Source: Acidimicrobiia bacterium
GTDB taxonomy: Bacteria; Actinomycetota; Acidimicrobiia; Spongiisociales; ZC4RG35
NCBI GenBank assembly: GCA_025937235.1
Contig: JAICRU010000027.1
Coordinates: 1-34,685 of the forward strand
Direction of reading: 5' to 3'
DNA length: 34,685 nt
Part shown: positions 8,134-17,455 of the stretch, in pieces
How positions within the stretch are numbered: position 1 is the first letter of the stretch
How the letters are laid out: each line of letters starts with the position of its first letter
Position numbers and translations under genes: made by a program
The notes under the pieces: generated by a model
What the model was told of the DNA's origin: nothing
The model's input: only the letters and a program-made list of their open reading frames with translations
The model's database searches: none

Positions 8134-9464
8134 GACATCTCGAGGATCGCCCCGGCGGCCCGCAACCCCTCACGGAGCCGACCGGGGTCGACGGATCGGA
8201 CCTCGCCCCCGCCCGCCGCCGCTGTCGCCGCGGCCAGCCCGGCGGCATGGCCCATCGCCATGCATTGCGCCATCGACCGGATCGAGGCCTGCGCGTCGTG
8301 GGTTGCCGAGAAGCACCGACCCGGGGCGAGGATGTTCGAACCGTCCCGGACAACCAGGCTCCGATACGGGATGCCCACGGCGGTGCCCTCGGGAAGGTAC
8401 TCCCAGGTCGTCGTCTGGCCCGGGATGTGATCCTCGATCGGCGCCCCACACAGCCCGATCTGGTCGTCGAACTGGCGGGCAGACAACACGTCATCTCTCG
8501 TCACCCGATAGTCGCCGTACACCCTCCTCGTCTCCCGCAGGCCGATCTGGCTGCTCAGGGAGGCCAGGGAGGCCCCCTCGTAACCGGGCACACGATCTAC
8601 GAGAAACCGGGCGTACTCGAGCGCCTGACGCCGCCCCTCGATCTCGGCATGGGTGAGAACCTCCGGATCGGTGGCGTTGACCACCTGGCCGGCGTCGTCG
8701 TGGCCGACGTGCTCGATCCTGGTCATGACGGTGGCAGTCATGCCGCGAATAGGGGTTATGTGATCGCTCCCCTCTCGCCGGGGCAGCTGGTATTCACCCG
8801 ATTCCGCCGCCTCCTCCATCAACTCGTGGAAACGGGCCTTGTCGATGGTCCGCCTGCGCTCGTGATCCACGTTGACCATTCGGAAGGTGGTGGTCAGGGT
8901 CTGGGCCGAATCGATCTCCCCGGCCAGCTCGTAACCGAACCCGGCGTGATGGCAGACGTCGGCATCGCCGGAGGCATCAACGACGATGGCGGTGTCTACT
9001 TTCATAAGCCCGGCCTTGGTGGCTGCCACGAGCGTGGTGACGCGACCCTCTTCGACTTCCACATCCTGGACGAAGGCGTGCAGTAGCACGGTGACGCCGG
9101 ACTCCAGGACCAGCTGTTCCCAAACCACCTTGAGATGCTCCGCCAGATAGGTGACCCCGGTCCCGGCCCCGTAGGTATTGGGTCGCTCCACCACCTCACC
9201 CAGGCGACGGAGACGGTCGACCACGTCGTCGGCTACCCCACCCACCACCTTGATCGCCCGCTCACCCGGGGTGTAGAAGCCGTAGAACGTGTCGAGCACC
9301 GCGGTCGAGTTGCCACCGAGAAACGGGAGCTTTTCGATGAGCAGCGTTCGGGCGCCCGCCCGGGCCGATGCGATCGCGGCCGGTGATCCAGCCGAGCCGG
9401 ATCCGACTACGACTACGTCGAAATAGGGAGCCACGGTGTCGAAAATCGCATCTCCCGATCCCAA
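8130..9464 (-). CDS. FAD-dependent oxidoreductase (FAD_oxidored family)
   Basis: A protein of 444 residues from TTG 9464, or 434 from GTG 9434. The dinucleotide-binding motif is DVVVVGSGSAGSPAAIA, followed by an EK acidic end of beta 2. The C-terminus carries GRCFSATHDAQASIRSM and ends in an alanine-rich helix, typical of PF12831 members that are common in sugar-catabolic clusters of environmental bacteria. A bound FAD and oxidation of a sugar ring hydroxyl are inferred. Start choice is uncertain: TTG 9464 has a GAGG about eleven bases upstream, while GTG 9434 gives the more usual N-terminus (VAPYFDVVVV). The 47-nt dyad element copy C overlaps both options. Confidence 0.8.
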   Translation of the reverse strand: MGSGDAIFDTVAPYFDVVVVGSGSAGSPAAIASARAGARTLLIEKLPFLGGNSTAVLDTFYGFYTPGERAIKVVGGVADDVVDRLRRLGEVVERPNTYGAGTGVTYLAEHLKVVWEQLVLESGVTVLLHAFVQDVEVEEGRVTTLVAATKAGLMKVDTAIVVDASGDADVCHHAGFGYELAGEIDSAQTLTTTFRMVNVDHERRRTIDKARFHELMEEAAESGEYQLPRREGSDHITPIRGMTATVMTRIEHVGHDDAGQVVNATDPEVLTHAEIEGRRQALEYARFLVDRVPGYEGASLASLSSQIGLRETRRVYGDYRVTRDDVLSARQFDDQIGLCGAPIEDHIPGQTTTWEYLPEGTAVGIPYRSLVVRDGSNILAPGRCFSATHDAQASIRSMAQCMAMGHAAGLAAATAAAGGGEVRSVDPGRLREGLRAAGAILEMS

Positions 9465-9467
9465 TTT
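9421..9467 (-). repeat. 47-nt dyad element, copy C
   Basis: Read on the minus strand, arms AAATTGGGA (9467-9459) and TCCCTATTT (9429-9421) are separated by 29 nt. Counted without gaps, it agrees with copy B at 36 of 47 positions, including TCG directly after the left arm and CGAC in the centre. It covers the start region of the FAD oxidoreductase gene, within an operon. Confidence 0.6.
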
Positions 9468-9477
9468 GGAGAAGACC

Positions 9478-10392
9478 TCACTTCACATACGGGCTCAGGA
9501 CGTCACGGGCGAGGAGGAAGCCACGCTTTATGAGCTCGTCGGTCTCCTCGAAGCCCCGGTCCTCGTGCTCGACGATGATCGGCCCGTCATATCCGGCCCG
9601 ATACAAGGCCCTGAACACGATGGCCCAGTCCACGTCGCCGAGGCCGGGTAGACGCGGGATCTGCCATCCCATGCCCGAGGACAGGCTGCCGTTCTCATAC
9701 AGCCCGTTGCGGTCGATCATCACGTCTTTCGCCTGGAAGTGATAGAACCGCTCCCCGAACTCATCGATGGCGCGCTCGATATCGATCATCAGCCACACCA
9801 GGTGGGAGGGATCAAAGTTGAGACCGATCGTCTCCCCGAACTCCTCGAACATCCGACGCCAGATCTTTGGGTTGTAGGCGAGGTTGTGCCCCGCGGGCCA
9901 TTCATCCCTGGAAAAGATCATCGGGCAGTTCTCGATCGCGATCTTGATCCCGTGCTCCCCGGCCCAGGTGACGATCTCGGGCCAGACTCTGGTGGCCGAC
10001 TCCCAGTTCTCGTCCTGGCTCTTCGAGCTGTCTGCTCCAATGAAGGTATTGACGACCGGGACCCTCATCACCGAGGCAGCGGCAATCACCTTCTTCAGAT
10101 GGTCGATCACCATCCGCTGATGTTCGGCGTCGGGATGGAGTGGGTTCGGATAGTAGCCCAAGCCGGAGATCTCGAGGCCGAGTTGGGTCATCTCGCCAAC
10201 GATCTCGCTGGCCCGGGTCTCCGAGAAGTCGTCGACGTCGACGTGGCTGGTCCCCGCATACCGGCGGGAGTCGTCACTCGAGGCGGGCCAGGCGGCGATC
10301 TCGATAGTGGTGAAGCCGTTGTCCGCGGTCCACCGGGCGACCTCGGAGAGTGGTGTGCCGGGGAAAGGCGCGGTCAATAGACCGAGTTTCAT
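9478..10392 (-). CDS. Sugar phosphate isomerase/epimerase family protein (TIM barrel)
   Basis: A 304-residue xylose-isomerase-like TIM barrel (AP endonuclease 2 fold). Metal and catalytic residues are visible in IAIENCPM (Glu), GLNFDPSHLVW (Asp and His), YHFQAKDV (His, Lys, Asp) and IIVEHED (Glu). Members act as ketose or keto-inositol isomerases and epimerases, or as dehydratases. It begins with ATG preceded by GGAGGAG and lies 12 bases behind the Gfo/Idh dehydrogenase gene. The arrangement dehydrogenase plus isomerase is frequent in inositol and 3-keto-sugar pathways; which one applies here is not shown. Confidence 0.85.
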   Translation of the reverse strand: MKLGLLTAPFPGTPLSEVARWTADNGFTTIEIAAWPASSDDSRRYAGTSHVDVDDFSETRASEIVGEMTQLGLEISGLGYYPNPLHPDAEHQRMVIDHLKKVIAAASVMRVPVVNTFIGADSSKSQDENWESATRVWPEIVTWAGEHGIKIAIENCPMIFSRDEWPAGHNLAYNPKIWRRMFEEFGETIGLNFDPSHLVWLMIDIERAIDEFGERFYHFQAKDVMIDRNGLYENGSLSSGMGWQIPRLPGLGDVDWAIVFRALYRAGYDGPIIVEHEDRGFEETDELIKRGFLLARDVLSPYVK

Positions 10393-10404
10393 CTCATCTC
10401 CTCC

Positions 10405-11559
10405 TCATCGCTGGACGGTCACCCAGCGTTGCTCGATGTTGCTTCGGGCCACCGCATCGGTCACCAGGACTGCGTCGTGGCCGTCGCCGAACGTCGGGTA
10501 GGCGGGGCTCGACGCCGGGCCCCCGGTCATCACGTCGATGTAAATCCGGCTGAACAGGGCACGAAAGGTGTCCGGGAAGCCCTCTAGATGACCGCCCGGG
10601 TAGGCGATCAGAGCCGCGGCCTCGGGCCCGGCCAGGGCGGGATCTCGATGCAGGATCTCGTTGGGGCGGCCCCGATGCCCGATCCAGAGGTCGTCCGGAC
10701 GCTCAGATGTCCAGGCCAGCGCGGAGGCGCTCCCCGCTATCTCATATGCGAGCGAGTTGCGACGTCCGGCCGAGACCTGTGAGATCGTGACTGCGCCTCT
10801 CGCCCCTCCCTCGTAACGGAGCAGGATCCCAGCGGCGTCGTCGCTGGTCATCACCTCCTCGACCAGTTCCTGATCCGGGTCAACGGCGGCAAAGGTCTCC
10901 ACGGGCCCGGCCGGGTGTCGACGAATCGGAACGAGCGTGTGGAGGTCTGCCATCACCGCCTCGACTCTCCTTCCCGAGATGAAACGGGTCAGGTCGAGCC
11001 AGTGAGAGCCGATGTCGGCCACCGCTCTCAAGTCACCCGCCTCTTCGGGCTGCAGCCGCCAGTTCCAGTCGGTGTCCCGCAGGAGCCAGTCCTGGTGATA
11101 AGAACCGGTGATCAATCGCACGTCGCCGATCTCACCCGCCGCGACCATCGACATCGCCTGGTGGTTCAGCGGGTAGAACCGGCTGTTGAAGCACACCGCA
11201 TTGACCAGACCGCTCTCCTCGGCCCTGGCTACCAGATCCGCCGTGTCCTTGGCCCCGAGGGCGAGGGGCTTCTCGCAGACGACGTGCTTACCGGCGGTGA
11301 GACAGGCCCGCACCTGATCGGCATGGGCGTGGTTTGGGCTGGTGATGTGCACGACATCGATCGAGGAGTCTTCGGCCAGCTCCTCGACGGAGTCGTACAC
11401 AGGGGGGAGCCCGGCGGCTTCCGCCTTTGCCCTAGCCCGTTCCGGGCTCGACCCCACCACTCCACCGACCTCGACCCCGAGCCGGCGGAGGGCCTCGACA
11501 TGGGCAACGCCGATGAACCCGATCCCGACCACTCCTGCCTTGATATCGCCGTAAGCCAT
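10405..11559 (-). CDS. Gfo/Idh/MocA family oxidoreductase
   Basis: A 384-residue NAD(P)-dependent dehydrogenase with Rossmann motif GVVGIGFIGVAH at the N-terminus, the intact family motif CEKPLAL (catalytic Lys) and ADIGSHWLDL with the active-site Asp and His. It differs clearly from the plus-strand homologue at 5361, whose EKP and D-H motifs are changed, so two different oxidation steps or substrates are likely. GGAAGAAG precedes the ATG. It follows the second permease by nine bases and is part of the transport/catabolic operon. Confidence 0.9.
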   Translation of the reverse strand: MAYGDIKAGVVGIGFIGVAHVEALRRLGVEVGGVVGSSPERARAKAEAAGLPPVYDSVEELAEDSSIDVVHITSPNHAHADQVRACLTAGKHVVCEKPLALGAKDTADLVARAEESGLVNAVCFNSRFYPLNHQAMSMVAAGEIGDVRLITGSYHQDWLLRDTDWNWRLQPEEAGDLRAVADIGSHWLDLTRFISGRRVEAVMADLHTLVPIRRHPAGPVETFAAVDPDQELVEEVMTSDDAAGILLRYEGGARGAVTISQVSAGRRNSLAYEIAGSASALAWTSERPDDLWIGHRGRPNEILHRDPALAGPEAAALIAYPGGHLEGFPDTFRALFSRIYIDVMTGGPASSPAYPTFGDGHDAVLVTDAVARSNIEQRWVTVQR

Positions 11560-11568
11560 GTCTTCTTC

Positions 11569-12564
11569 CTATGAGGTTCCGGTGACTCGTGCGTACAGCC
11601 AGGCCAGACCGAGGACGATCCCCCCGTACACGATCTGTTGGATCGCCTGGCCGGCATCGAGGAAGGTGAGCATGGTGGTCAGCACGCCGAGGATGAGAGC
11701 GCCCAGGATGGTCCCGCTATAGGAGCCGATCCCCCCGAAGATCGAGGTGCCACCGATGACCGCCGCCGCCACCGATGGAAGCAGGAAGTTGACCGCCAGC
11801 TGGAGGTCCACCGCTCCTGTCCGGCCCGCGAGCAGGATGCCGGCGAGGGCGGCGAGAAGACCCGCGATGGCGTAGGCGGCGATTTGGACCTGCCAGATCC
11901 GGATCCCCGCCAACCGAACCGCGATCGGATTGTCACCAACCGCATAGAGGAGACGCCCCAGGCCGGTGCGACGCAGGCCATAGATGATCAGCACTGACAC
12001 TGCGGCCCAGACCAGGGCGTTGTAGGGGATCCGGTTGCCGAGAAAGGACCCCCCACCGATGGTCTTGATGAACTGAGCCACCGTGGTCGACCCTTGCAGC
12101 ACGGTGAAGGAGAGGGCGGTGAACAGCCCGAGCAGGATGGCCGACATGGCGAGGGTCATGATCAACGGATTGACCCGGAACAGCCCGACGCCTACCCCGT
12201 TGACGCTGCCGGCGACGACCCCCACCAGAAGCCCGAGGACGATCGCGATGGCAGCGCCATTGGGAGATTGGTTGCCGGCGACGTAGGCGGCAGCGGTGGC
12301 GATCATGCCCACCGAGAGGTCGATGCCCCCGGTCAACATCAGGATGGTCTGCGCGGCGGCCATGATGCCCAATGGGGCAGCGATCAGCACGGTGTTGCGC
12401 AAGCCACTGACGCCGAGGTAACGGGGCTCGATGATCGCGGTGGCGATCACCAGGGCGATGAGGACGATCCCCAGAACGAGTAAGGGATGATCGCGGAGGG
12501 CGGTCCGCCACTTCGAGTCGGGCAGGACTTCCATCTCGATCATGGGGGCGTTCGAGATGGTCAT
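11569..12564 (-). CDS. Sugar ABC transporter permease, RbsC type (second of two)
   Basis: A 331-residue polytopic protein of the BPD_transp_2 family (ribose/simple-sugar importers), with eight to ten hydrophobic segments. The conserved periplasm-proximal motif LTGGIDLSVG is present, as are GGTSIFGGIGS and the cytoplasmic coupling region around RTGLGRLLYAVGDNPIAVRLAG. The ATG overlaps the stop of the first permease gene (ATGA). Two non-identical permeases suggest a heterodimeric channel. Confidence 0.9.
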   Translation of the reverse strand: MTISNAPMIEMEVLPDSKWRTALRDHPLLVLGIVLIALVIATAIIEPRYLGVSGLRNTVLIAAPLGIMAAAQTILMLTGGIDLSVGMIATAAAYVAGNQSPNGAAIAIVLGLLVGVVAGSVNGVGVGLFRVNPLIMTLAMSAILLGLFTALSFTVLQGSTTVAQFIKTIGGGSFLGNRIPYNALVWAAVSVLIIYGLRRTGLGRLLYAVGDNPIAVRLAGIRIWQVQIAAYAIAGLLAALAGILLAGRTGAVDLQLAVNFLLPSVAAAVIGGTSIFGGIGSYSGTILGALILGVLTTMLTFLDAGQAIQQIVYGGIVLGLAWLYARVTGTS

Positions 12565-13568
12565 CCGGCCCTCTGCCTCCTCAGCTCGATGATCCCGGCC
12601 ACCATCATCACGACGACTATCAGGACACCTTGCACGACCTGCGCGCTGTTGGGGTCGATGCCCATGGCGCTCAGGATCGGGGACAGGGTGAAGAGAATGA
12701 TCCCGGCGGCGGCGGCGCCGACCACCGAGCCGATCCCGCCGGTGAGGGCGACACCGCCCAGCACGATGGCAGCCACCGATCGAAGGGTGAAGAGGGACCC
12801 GGTCGCGGCCCGGGATTCACCGGAGCCGGTGATCGCCAGGGCGGACAGGCCAGCCAATGCCGAGAACCCGCCACCCACCGCGTAGGAGACGATCTTCGCC
12901 CGTGCGGTCCGGACTCCGGACAGGTAGGCGGCCGTGGGGCTCGACCCGGTCGCGTAGAGCGAGAGCCCGGTGCGAGTGTTCTTCATCCACCAGGCGGCAA
13001 GGGCCATCGGGATCGCGATGGCGACAAGGGAGGGCCAGAAATTGGAGCCGCTCCCGGTGGTGGAGCCGGTGAACATGGCCCTGAAGCCCTCACTGGTGCC
13101 CCCGCCCGGGGAGGGGAGCACCAGAAGGGCGACGCCCGAGAGACTGAAGCTCGTCGCCAGAGTCACCACGATGTCGGGAACTCGGGAAACGGTGATGATC
13201 CAGCCCACCACCCCGTTGATCACGGCCCCGATCAGGATCACCAGGACTGCGATGGCCAGGGTGACTCCGAATGGCTGCTCGAACATCAGCTGGGCGGCGA
13301 TCGAGTTGGAGAGGATCAACATCGCTCCGACCGAGAGATCGATGCCCCCGGCGATCACGATGACCGCTTGCCCGATCGCCAGGTACACGAGGGGCAGGCT
13401 GTTCTTGGAGATCGAGGCGATCTGAAAGCCGCCGAACTTGGGGATCAGAGCCGAGTACCAGAGGATCATGAGAAGCAGGAGGAGCCAGACACCTGCCGTC
13501 CACCCCCGCCGGCGAAGCCAGGTGGACCAATCGAACCGCGTCGAGCGCCCGGCGGTCTCAGCGGTCAT
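12561..13568 (-). CDS. Sugar ABC transporter permease, RbsC type (first of two)
   Basis: A 335-residue polytopic permease of the same family, with VIAGGIDLSVGAML, GGVALTGGIGSVVG and the loop NTRTGLSLYATGSSPTAAYLSG. The N-terminal 25 residues are cytoplasmic and basic. The start overlaps the ATPase stop by four bases and its stop overlaps the next permease start, so ATPase and both permeases are translationally coupled. Confidence 0.9.
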   Translation of the reverse strand: MTAETAGRSTRFDWSTWLRRRGWTAGVWLLLLLMILWYSALIPKFGGFQIASISKNSLPLVYLAIGQAVIVIAGGIDLSVGAMLILSNSIAAQLMFEQPFGVTLAIAVLVILIGAVINGVVGWIITVSRVPDIVVTLATSFSLSGVALLVLPSPGGGTSEGFRAMFTGSTTGSGSNFWPSLVAIAIPMALAAWWMKNTRTGLSLYATGSSPTAAYLSGVRTARAKIVSYAVGGGFSALAGLSALAITGSGESRAATGSLFTLRSVAAIVLGGVALTGGIGSVVGAAAAGIILFTLSPILSAMGIDPNSAQVVQGVLIVVVMMVAGIIELRRQRAG

Positions 13569-15052
13569 GCCACCTCCTCCGACCTGATGCCGTGTGCCGC
13601 GGTGAGCAGTGACTCCTCGGTGGCGCTCTCGGCAGGTTGCTCGTCGACGATGGAGCCGCGGTAGAGGACCTGGACGCGGTCACAGACCAGGGGGATCTCG
13701 GCAAGCTCGCTCGTATAGAGGAGGACTGCAGCGCCATCGGCGGCCAGCTCGCGGATCAGGCCGTAGATCTGGGCCTTGGTCCTGACGTCGATCCCCCGGG
13801 TCGGGTCGAAACAGAGCAGGACCTGGAACCCGGCGGTCAGCCAACGACCCAGGACCACCTTTTGCTGGTTCCCACCCGACAGGCGCCCAGCCTGCCGAGC
13901 GGCGCGGGTGTCGATGGACAGCCGGTCGATGGCGTCGGCCACCTTCTCTTTTTCGTCTCGAGCCACCGAGAACCAACGTCTTATCCGGTCATACAGGGGA
14001 AGCCCCAGGTTTTCACGAACCGAGCGTTGCGGAAGGAGGGCGAGGAGTCGGTCCGGTGGCACCAGGACGACGCCGCGGGCCACGGCGTCGTAAGGCGATC
14101 TCGCTCGGAGCGACGCGCCTTTGACCAGGATCTCCCCGCGATCGGGCCGCCTGTCGCCGGCCAACACCTCGAACAGCCGGTCCTGGCCCTGTCCCTCTAG
14201 CGCCGCCAGGCCCAGCACCTCACCGGCATGGAGTCGGAACGAAACACCATTCACCTTGTCCCCGGATCCGATGTCGACGGCCTCGAGCAAGACCTGGCCC
14301 ACACCGGCACGAGCGGTTCTCACCGCGCCGGGTTCACCATGGACGACCTCACCGAGCATCGCTTCCACCAGACCCGACTCGCCGACTTCCTGGGGAGCCA
14401 CGGAGGCGACGGTTCGGCCATCCCTCAGCACGGTTGCCCGATCACACATCCGCATCACCTCGCCCAGACGGTGGGTGATGAACAGCACCGAGTTGCCACG
14501 GCTCCTCCATTCCTCCATGACCGTGAAAACGTGCTCCGCCTGATCGGCGGGAAGCGCCGCGGTGATCTCGTCCAGCATCAGCAGCGAGGGCTCGAGTGCG
14601 AGCGCCCGGGCCAGGTCGAGCAGACGGAGGAGGGGAAGAGGCAGCTCTCTGATCAGGGCACCGAAATCGAGGCTGGCTCCGTCCATCCGCTCCAGCCACA
14701 CGCGGACCTCACCCTCGTCGATCCCGGTGAGCCGCAGGTTCTGTCCGACCGTGAGGTCGGGGATCAGAGCCGGGTCCTGGAAAACCGTGGCCAGCCCGGC
14801 CGCGACCGCGGCGGCAGGTGTGGAGAGGCGGACTGATTCGCCCTCGACCTCGACGTCGCCCGCGTCGGCCTGATACACGCCGGAGAGGATCTTGACCAGG
14901 GTGGACTTGCCGGCGCCGTTGGCACCGAGCAAGGCGTGGATCTCGCCGGGAGCCACATCGAGCTCGACCGAACGCAGCGCGATCACGTTGCCAAAGCTCT
15001 TGGCGACGGCGCGCGTCGAGAGAAGTGGCCTTACGCCTGGCTCAATCGTCAC
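13565..15052 (-). CDS. Sugar ABC transporter ATPase, RbsA-like with two nucleotide-binding domains
   Basis: A 495-residue tandem ATPase from the GTG at 15052; the open frame upstream would cross a strong hairpin and is rejected. Domain 1 has Walker A GANGAGKST (about 43-51), but its signature is degenerate (LPLPLLRLLDLARAL instead of LSxGxxQ) and Walker B ends DEITAAL. Domain 2 lacks a normal Walker A (ALEGQGQDR), keeps a perfect signature LSGGNQQKVVL, and its Walker B reads CFDPTRGID, without the catalytic Glu. One composite site would thus join Walker A of domain 1 with the good signature of domain 2. Such asymmetry is known in this class, here more marked than in RbsA itself. Confidence 0.9.
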   Translation of the reverse strand: MTIEPGVRPLLSTRAVAKSFGNVIALRSVELDVAPGEIHALLGANGAGKSTLVKILSGVYQADAGDVEVEGESVRLSTPAAAVAAGLATVFQDPALIPDLTVGQNLRLTGIDEGEVRVWLERMDGASLDFGALIRELPLPLLRLLDLARALALEPSLLMLDEITAALPADQAEHVFTVMEEWRSRGNSVLFITHRLGEVMRMCDRATVLRDGRTVASVAPQEVGESGLVEAMLGEVVHGEPGAVRTARAGVGQVLLEAVDIGSGDKVNGVSFRLHAGEVLGLAALEGQGQDRLFEVLAGDRRPDRGEILVKGASLRARSPYDAVARGVVLVPPDRLLALLPQRSVRENLGLPLYDRIRRWFSVARDEKEKVADAIDRLSIDTRAARQAGRLSGGNQQKVVLGRWLTAGFQVLLCFDPTRGIDVRTKAQIYGLIRELAADGAAVLLYTSELAEIPLVCDRVQVLYRGSIVDEQPAESATEESLLTAAHGIRSEEVA

Positions 15053-15074
15053 AGAGTGGATACTCGCTGAAAAC

Positions 15075-15101
15075 GGGGCCGGGCGCCCGCTACCCGGCCC
15101 C
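15075..15101 (-). terminator. Strong hairpin between binding-protein and ATPase genes
   Basis: GGGGCCGGG and CCCGGCCCC form a perfect 9-bp stem with a 9-nt loop, followed on the minus strand by GTTTTC. It begins 24 bases after the binding-protein stop. Within an operon such a stem usually acts as partial terminator or RNA stabiliser, raising the binding protein over the membrane parts. Confidence 0.65.
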
Positions 15102-15125
15102 ATTCCCTGTCAATCGATCGGGTTC

Positions 15126-16163
15126 TTACTCCTCGCCAGGCCCGACACAGTCGGAGACCTGGGAGGCCTCGTAGGTGGTGTAGGGCTCGATCTCGACGTA
15201 GGTGCTCCAACCGACCTGCTGGTCCGGGTCGAAGAGCTCCTCCAGGCTGGCCTGGTCATCGGAGGCGAAGACCTCCGGTGTCAAGGTCACAACCTGCTCC
15301 GGCTCCTCACCGGTCAGGGCTTGGATTGCTATCGCAGCTCCCACACCACCGATGGCCGGTGGGTTGGTGACCGCGGCGCCGGTCAGCCCTTCGACATTGA
15401 GCAGCTGATCGATGAAGCCGTTGTTGTCGGCTCCGACGATCGGCACGAACTCGGCCCCGGCGCTCTGGAAGGCCTCGACGACTGTGTAGTCGATGCCCGA
15501 GGTCCAGATGCCGTCCACGTCGCCGGCGCTGATGATGTCCAGCGCTTGCTGGCCACCGGTGGTCGGGTCCCAGCCGGTGAACGTCTCCTGGGACACGGTG
15601 ATGCCCGGATAGTCGGCCAGAGCGGCCTCGAACCCGGCGTGACGGTCGGTGTCCGCAGGCACACCGTCGATGCCGCGCATCTCCACTACGTTGCCCTCAC
15701 CTCCGAGCTGATCGAAGAGCCAGCGGGCACCCAGCTCGCCATAGGCGACCTGGTCGTTTGTGGCCACGTAGGCGCCCTCGGCCGTCACGGCCTGGTCCAC
15801 CGCTACCACCACGATGCCTTGGCTGATGGCCTCCTCGATGACCGAGTTGAGACCTTCCCGCTCAGTGGGGTTGATGATGATGGCGTCAACGCCCTGTGAG
15901 ATCAGGGATTCGATCTGGCCGATCTGGCCCGTCGTGTCGGTGTTCTCGTTCTGGAGAACGACCTCATCCACGACCCCACTGGCCAGGGCCTGTGCCTTGA
16001 TCGCACAGATCATCTGCTCACGCCAGCCGTTGCCGGCAAGCGTGTTGCTCACCCCAATGGTGTAAGTCTCGTCCTCGGCGCTATCGCCACCCCCACAGGC
16101 AGCAGCGATCAAGGCGAAGACACCAACCAAGGCTGCGACCCGCAGTCCTGTCCTTCTCTTCAT
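15126..16163 (-). CDS. Sugar ABC transporter substrate-binding lipoprotein (RbsB-like)
   Basis: A 345-residue periplasmic-binding-protein type 1 (Peripla_BP_4) lipoprotein. A KRR start and hydrophobic core lead to the lipobox with Cys23 in IAAACGGG. The mature protein opens with [18 protein letters not shown] and contains [15 protein letters not shown] and [14 protein letters not shown], the typical ribose-class ligand-binding strands. AGGAGGAAGG stands directly before the ATG. It captures the sugar outside the membrane for the two permeases and ATPase encoded downstream. Confidence 0.9.
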   Translation of the reverse strand: MKRRTGLRVAALVGVFALIAAACGGGDSAEDETYTIGVSNTLAGNGWREQMICAIKAQALASGVVDEVVLQNENTDTTGQIGQIESLISQGVDAIIINPTEREGLNSVIEEAISQGIVVVAVDQAVTAEGAYVATNDQVAYGELGARWLFDQLGGEGNVVEMRGIDGVPADTDRHAGFEAALADYPGITVSQETFTGWDPTTGGQQALDIISAGDVDGIWTSGIDYTVVEAFQSAGAEFVPIVGADNNGFIDQLLNVEGLTGAAVTNPPAIGGVGAAIAIQALTGEEPEQVVTLTPEVFASDDQASLEELFDPDQQVGWSTYVEIEPYTTYEASQVSDCVGPGEE

Positions 16164-16187
16164 CCTTCCTCCTCTTCCTTGTCTATG

Positions 16188-16229
16188 CCGTCTTCACGGC
16201 CTCTTTCCAATCATCCCGCGGTGGCGGGA
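16188..16229 (-). promoter_or_regulatory. Two small hairpins in the ROK / binding-protein gap
   Basis: TCCCGC-N4-GCGGGA (16214-16229) stands 10 bases after the ROK stop and GCCGT-GAAG-ACGGC (16188-16201) stands before the binding-protein ribosome binding site. Neither has a T-run. They may separate or tune expression of the two genes. Confidence 0.35.
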
Positions 16230-16238
16230 AGAGTCCTT

Positions 16239-17432
16239 TCAAGCGATGCCGGCCAGTACCTCGTCTATCGCACGTGGGGTCAGGATGTGGTCGATGGCCA
16301 TGGCAGCGGCGCCGATGACACCGGCCCTGTCACCGAGGGAGGACACCCCGATGGTCAGGTCGGTAGTGCTCAGAGTGGTCGACCGCTGGTAGACGATCTC
16401 CCGGATGCCTGCCAGGAGCTGCTGCTCGGCCCGGGCCAGGTCCCCGCCGATCATGATCAGCGACGGATTGAGCAGATTGACCATCGAGGCCAGCACCTGG
16501 CCGATGAGACGGCCGGCCTGTCTCACCGCCCTCGTTGCATCCTCGTTGCCCCTCTCGACGAGTCGGACCACATCGCGGCCACCCATCGCATCGAGACCCG
16601 ACTCCCGCAGCCGGGCAGCCAGGGCGGCGCCCCCGGCCAAGGCCTCCAAACAGCCGTTGTTGCCGCATCGGCACACCACATCCTCAGAGGTGGCACGCAC
16701 GTGGCCGATGTCCCCGGCAGCACCGTTGGCGCCGCGATGGAGGACACCACCGAGAATGAGCCCGGAGCCAATACCGGTGCCGACCTTGACGAAGACGAAG
16801 TCGTCCACCTTGGGCTCCATGACCCAGTACTCCCCCAGGGCCATGATGTTCACGTCGTTGTCGACCAGCACCGGGGCGTCGTAACGCTGAACGAACCCGT
16901 CTTTGATCGGGTGCATGTGCCAGCCGGCCATGATCGGCGGGTTGACTGCCATGCCACGGACGTAATCCACCGGTCCGGGCACGCCGATTCCGACGCCACG
17001 CACCTCGGACTGTGCCCTGCCGATCCCGTCGAGCAGCCGGTCGAACGTGTCGAGGAGCCAGCCGAGTACCTCATCCGGACCTTTGTTGATGTCGATCTCG
17101 GCGGTCGTCTCGACCAGTGATTCGGCGAGGAGGTTGCACACGGCAATCCTGGAATGCGTCGCCCCGAGGTCCGCAGCCAGGATGACGCCGGCTTCGGCAT
17201 TGAAGCCGAGCAGTGAGGGGGGCCGGCCACCGGTCGACGGTGCGCCACCGACCTCGACCACCAACCCGGCCTCGATGAGGGCGTCGATGCGCTGGGCAAC
17301 GGTGGACCGAGCCAGCCCGGTCACCTCACCCAGCTCGCCGCGGGTGCGGGCCCTTCCGGTGCGGATGAGGTTGAGCAGATCGCCGGGACGATCCGGCTCC
17401 GGGACCTGCGTCTTCTCGGTGTTGCTCACCAA
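16239..17432 (-). CDS. ROK family transcriptional repressor
   Basis: A 397-residue NagC/XylR-type regulator. Residues about 18-58 are a winged helix (LLNLIRTGRARTRGELGEVTG, then STVAQRIDALIEAGLV). The remainder is a ROK sugar-kinase fold with the zinc motif CRCGNNGCLE, GDIGHV for the ExGH-type motif, and DNDVN at the kinase Asp. It is expected to bind a sugar or sugar phosphate and release DNA. Start is TTG 17432 or GTG 17429, with GGAGG nearby. A promoter and a palindrome directly upstream suggest autoregulation, and the catabolic operon follows in the same direction. Confidence 0.9.
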   Translation of the reverse strand: MVSNTEKTQVPEPDRPGDLLNLIRTGRARTRGELGEVTGLARSTVAQRIDALIEAGLVVEVGGAPSTGGRPPSLLGFNAEAGVILAADLGATHSRIAVCNLLAESLVETTAEIDINKGPDEVLGWLLDTFDRLLDGIGRAQSEVRGVGIGVPGPVDYVRGMAVNPPIMAGWHMHPIKDGFVQRYDAPVLVDNDVNIMALGEYWVMEPKVDDFVFVKVGTGIGSGLILGGVLHRGANGAAGDIGHVRATSEDVVCRCGNNGCLEALAGGAALAARLRESGLDAMGGRDVVRLVERGNEDATRAVRQAGRLIGQVLASMVNLLNPSLIMIGGDLARAEQQLLAGIREIVYQRSTTLSTTDLTIGVSSLGDRAGVIGAAAMAIDHILTPRAIDEVLAGIA

Positions 17433-17455
17433 TGCTCGACGCCTCCAGTTTGTCC

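Noticed and set aside
12630-13664. 344-codon plus-strand open frame opposite the permease genes
   Set aside because: Gly/Asp/His/Arg-rich translation, antisense to a well-defined RbsC-type permease with standard motifs.
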